The notes under the pieces: generated by a model | Database searches by the model: none | What the model was told of the DNA's origin: nothing | What the model saw: the letters and a program-made list of their open reading frames with translations, nothing else | In this document: in pieces, positions 59,006 through 61,178 of the stretch | Layout of the letters: every line of letters begins with the position of its first letter | Position numbering within the stretch: position 1 is the stretch's first letter | From: Chitinivorax sp. B | GTDB lineage: Bacteria > Pseudomonadota > Gammaproteobacteria > Burkholderiales > SCOH01 | Length of the DNA stretch: 61,178 nucleotides | Direction of reading: 5' to 3' | NCBI RefSeq assembly: GCF_005503445.1 | Contig: NZ_SCOH01000033.1 | Coordinates: forward strand, 1 to 61,178 | Position numbers and translations under genes: made by a program

Positions 59006-59036
59006 TTTCCAGAATCGTCTGACTATTCGTTCCGGA
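59006..59036 (-). promoter_or_regulatory. Two candidate enhancer sites for the DctD-like regulator
   Basis: TTCCAGAA (59006-59013) and TTCCGGAA (59029-59036), centres 23 bp apart (about two helical turns), lie roughly 100-125 bases upstream of the predicted start, the usual range for sigma-54 activators. Assignment to DctD is inferred. Confidence 0.45.
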
Positions 59037-59323
59037 ATACGTGACACGCCCAGCCAGCAAAGTCTAGGCCATTGTAAGTTGGCTTCCTTGGCTTGTGTAA
59101 ATCCGGACGTGGCCAAACCAAGCTAGGTGCGACCTGGCAGTCGGTATGTTGGAGGTGGGTAAGAGGTCAGAAGGAACGGCAGGTCACCTGCAAGCATCAT
59201 CAATGACATTGCCGTCATACCTGAGTGCCTACGTGACTGCTGAGCAGAAAGTGGCAATGGCTGGATCAATGGTGCATGGTAGTTGGCATGCTGCAGGGCA
59301 AATGGTAGTGAGCCAAGGTGTAA

Positions 59324-59358
59324 CGGCGGTACCCGATCAATGGATCGGATACCGCCGC
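59324..59358 (-). terminator. Stem-loop behind the metalloprotease gene
   Basis: CGGCGGTA-C-CCGATC region pairs with GATCGGATACCGCCG with a 4-base loop, a 14-15 bp stem with one mismatch. It lies 43 bases behind the stop codon. No long T-run on the minus side. Confidence 0.55.
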
Positions 59359-59400
59359 TGGAGGGATGACGTCAAGGCAAGCGTTGTTTCTTGCCAGTCA

Positions 59401-61178
59401 TCATAGTGTTTTACTGATCAGTACCTTGGGATTGCTGCCAATGCCATTCCAAGCCATCGGTGTTTCCAGTAGCTCGATTTTGCTGATTATTTTGTTACCG
59501 GGTACGTTGACCCCCCAAATCTGGAAGCTGTCGCCATTGTTCGGATCAAGCTTGCTGGCCGGGACGCTACCCAAGGGCGAGAACCAGCTGCGCATGCCGC
59601 TTTGTAATAGGACGTGCTGCTTGCTGCCATCCTTGAATGTGACGCGTACGGTGAAGTCACACCCGCTGGCATGGCAATACCAGGCATACTTGCCGGTGTT
59701 TGGTACGATCTCAGCCAGTTGTGAAGCCACTGTAGGGTCAATATTGCGGCGCAGATTACCTTGGTAGGACAGGACCGGATAGATCTGCGACATGTTGGTT
59801 GTGCTGGCCAAGCTATGGGTAATGATGATTGTGTGAACCGCGACATCGCGCTGATTCGGCAGGCCGTTGTCAAAGCCCCATAACCCGCTGCTTTCTGTCG
59901 TTGGCGTAAACTCGACACGACGCTTGTCAATGCTATCCCAGCGGCTGTAGCTGGTTGAGGAGGCATTGTCGATGAAGATCGTGCCGCCGTTGTACTTGCG
60001 CTTGCCATCCTTGTCGATAGTGGTATTTCCTTCAAAGTAGCGCTGAATCACGCCAGCATTGAAGTCAGCAAACATGGTGTAGCGATAGCCCTTTGCCTGA
60101 TCGCCTGAGCCCCCTTGCATTGGATCTTGCTTGATGCAGCGGCCTTCCTTGTCCTTGATGCGATTTGTATCGGTCTTGCAGTTTTTGAAAGTGTCGGCAT
60201 CCTGCGGCAGATAAGGCGACAGGAAAGTGTTTCGACCCAGGTCATAGCCCCAGCCTGATCCTAGCAAACTACCGTTGATATATGGGTAGCTGCCGCTTTT
60301 GTAGCCATCGGCGGCATGGGGCATACCGAAAGCATGGCCTTGCTCATGGATGAAGATGCCTGCATAGCGATGGTCACCTGTACCACGCGAGCCGCCACCC
60401 AGGCCGCCGCCAGGTCCTGAATACTTGCCATCGGCACCCAGCATCAACAATGGCGCATAATGCTGACTGTTGGTACCAGCTTCGCCATTGGCCTCACGAA
60501 TTGCACTGAGAATGCCTAGTGCTGCGCTCATGACGTCGTAGCCGTCCTTTTGCTGATCGGCATTTTCTACTTTGTACGCCGGGCCGCTGTTGCGTGGGCC
60601 AACAATAATATAAGGCCAGTCTATACGTTTGAGTGGATGATTTTTCATGTTCAGCCGCGCCACTGGCCATTTTGCGTACAGCTCGTCGAAAGTGGCCTTG
60701 TCTGGATTGCCGACGACCGAATAAGGTTGGGTGTTGGTGTCGTTGGCACCAAACAGATACATCGGCACGATCCACATATTGAAGTCGATATCCACGCCGA
60801 CTTCCGGTTTTTTGTAATCACTGGCGCTGTAGTTATCTGCCGAGACACGCAACATGACACCTGGCCTGATCCAGGCTGCGGGCAGGATTGCGCTGTAGCG
60901 GTTACTTGCATAAATTGGGCCGTTGGCTTCGGTAACGGGCAGCTTGTCTGGTGTATTCAATGTTACCTGACCCAGCTTTGCGTTGTTGTTCCAGGCTTCT
61001 AGTACTGGCCGGGTCGGTGTAGCAGCGCCCAGATCAACCATGACCAACGTATCACGCTGCCCGGTCAGATGCAGTCTACCCATTTCGGACCCGTCAGACT
61101 TTTTCCATGTCAGCCCGGCCTCAGGTAATACATGCGTTTGCGCGGTCTCGAATTTGGAGATCACCAGCTGTCCAGGGG
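59401..61178 (-). CDS. M66-type (StcE/TagA-like) zinc metalloprotease, N-terminus beyond the window
   Basis: The frame is open to the window edge, so the start and any signal peptide are not visible; at least 592 residues remain. The active site GIFIHEQGHAFGMPHAADGY has HExxHxxGxxH, the three-His zinc motif with the Gly of metzincin-like enzymes, and matches the M66 group (StcE, TagA), secreted mucin-type glycoprotein proteases. The preceding region (PVTEANGPIYASNRYSAILP) fits the M66 N-terminal beta domain, and YSRWDSIDKRRV with AVHTIIITHS lies behind. Likely secreted to attack glycoproteins, or with chitin-associated material. It is separate from the ABC operon. Family assignment is from motif and general pattern. 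Confidence 0.72.
   Translation of the reverse strand, partial: PGQLVISKFETAQTHVLPEAGLTWKKSDGSEMGRLHLTGQRDTLVMVDLGAATPTRPVLEAWNNNAKLGQVTLNTPDKLPVTEANGPIYASNRYSAILPAAWIRPGVMLRVSADNYSASDYKKPEVGVDIDFNMWIVPMYLFGANDTNTQPYSVVGNPDKATFDELYAKWPVARLNMKNHPLKRIDWPYIIVGPRNSGPAYKVENADQQKDGYDVMSAALGILSAIREANGEAGTNSQHYAPLLMLGADGKYSGPGGGLGGGSRGTGDHRYAGIFIHEQGHAFGMPHAADGYKSGSYPYINGSLLGSGWGYDLGRNTFLSPYLPQDADTFKNCKTDTNRIKDKEGRCIKQDPMQGGSGDQAKGYRYTMFADFNAGVIQRYFEGNTTIDKDGKRKYNGGTIFIDNASSTSYSRWDSIDKRRVEFTPTTESSGLWGFDNGLPNQRDVAVHTIIITHSLASTTNMSQIYPVLSYQGNLRRNIDPTVASQLAEIVPNTGKYAWYCHASGCDFTVRVTFKDGSKQHVLLQSGMRSWFSPLGSVPASKLDPNNGDSFQIWGVNVPGNKIISKIELLETPMAWNGIGSNPKVLISKTL

Larger units (their letters stand above)
58855..59400. 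other. Control region between ABC operon and metalloprotease gene
   Basis: No gene is seen. From low to high coordinate: two palindromes in the mRNA leader, a sigma-54 promoter match, two TTCC(A/G)GAA sites and a stem-loop behind the metalloprotease gene. Confidence 0.6.

Noticed and set aside
1-61178. CRISPR arrays, tRNA, rRNA or prophage structural genes.
   Set aside because: Looked for regular spaced repeats, cloverleaf ends and phage genes; none seen.

Overview
This window looks like chromosomal DNA of a betaproteobacterium, probably a Neisseriales/Chitinibacteraceae-type lineage. That placement is an inference from the ribF-ileS-lspA run, the glnE, YhdP, tldD and ispH proteins and the BPSS1780-type membrane protein; no rRNA or tRNA gene is present to confirm it. 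Both strands are densely coded. Most of the window is housekeeping or transport DNA, with two accessory stretches at about 1-4400 and 17400-23600.

Layout. (1) 1-4400: end of a RAYT-type transposase, then an array of Rhs fragments with exchangeable toxin tips and immunity genes. The second toxin tip is cut by a 205-bp palindromic insertion between 11-bp direct repeats. The third Rhs copy is frameshifted and truncated. (2) 4819-6558: a large lipoprotein. (3) 6809-13540: a ribose operon on the minus strand in the order rbsB-rbsA-rbsC-rbsR-rbsK-rbsD, with two overlapping LacI/PurR-like operators upstream of rbsB and a long imperfect palindrome between rbsB and rbsA. (4) 13779-17351: a VPLPA-CTERM-like exported protein, a Ser/Asp-tailed membrane protein and a PAS-GGDEF diguanylate cyclase. 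(5) 17400-23600: an island of small accessory genes (DHFR-like protein, SLATT-like membrane protein, other membrane proteins, methyltransferase, GFA protein) mixed with dead IS5- and IS50-type remnants and unexplained repeats.

(6) 23618-29259: serA divergent from a D-2-hydroxyglutarate dehydrogenase-like flavoprotein, a plausible redox pair for serine synthesis, then glnE. (7) 29724-39784: YhdP, a Nit-type amidase, a small membrane protein and tldD in one direction, followed by a nitronate monooxygenase-like enzyme, a 56-residue zinc-ribbon protein and an M14 carboxypeptidase. (8) 52789-39848, minus strand: ribF-ileS-lspA, then a seven-gene membrane/MoxR block (BPSS1780, RDD, SpoIIM, DUF4129, DUF4350, MoxR, DUF58), then ispH. 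(9) 58854-52910, minus strand: a NitT/TauT-type ABC transporter followed by a DctB/DctD-like two-component pair. A strong sigma-54 promoter match and two candidate enhancer sites lie upstream. (10) 59401 to the window end: an M66-type zinc metalloprotease, cut by the window edge.

The most useful leads are the insertion that split the Rhs toxin while keeping both halves in one frame, the sigma-54 wiring of the ABC transporter to its own DctBD pair, and the SLATT-containing accessory island with its repeats.
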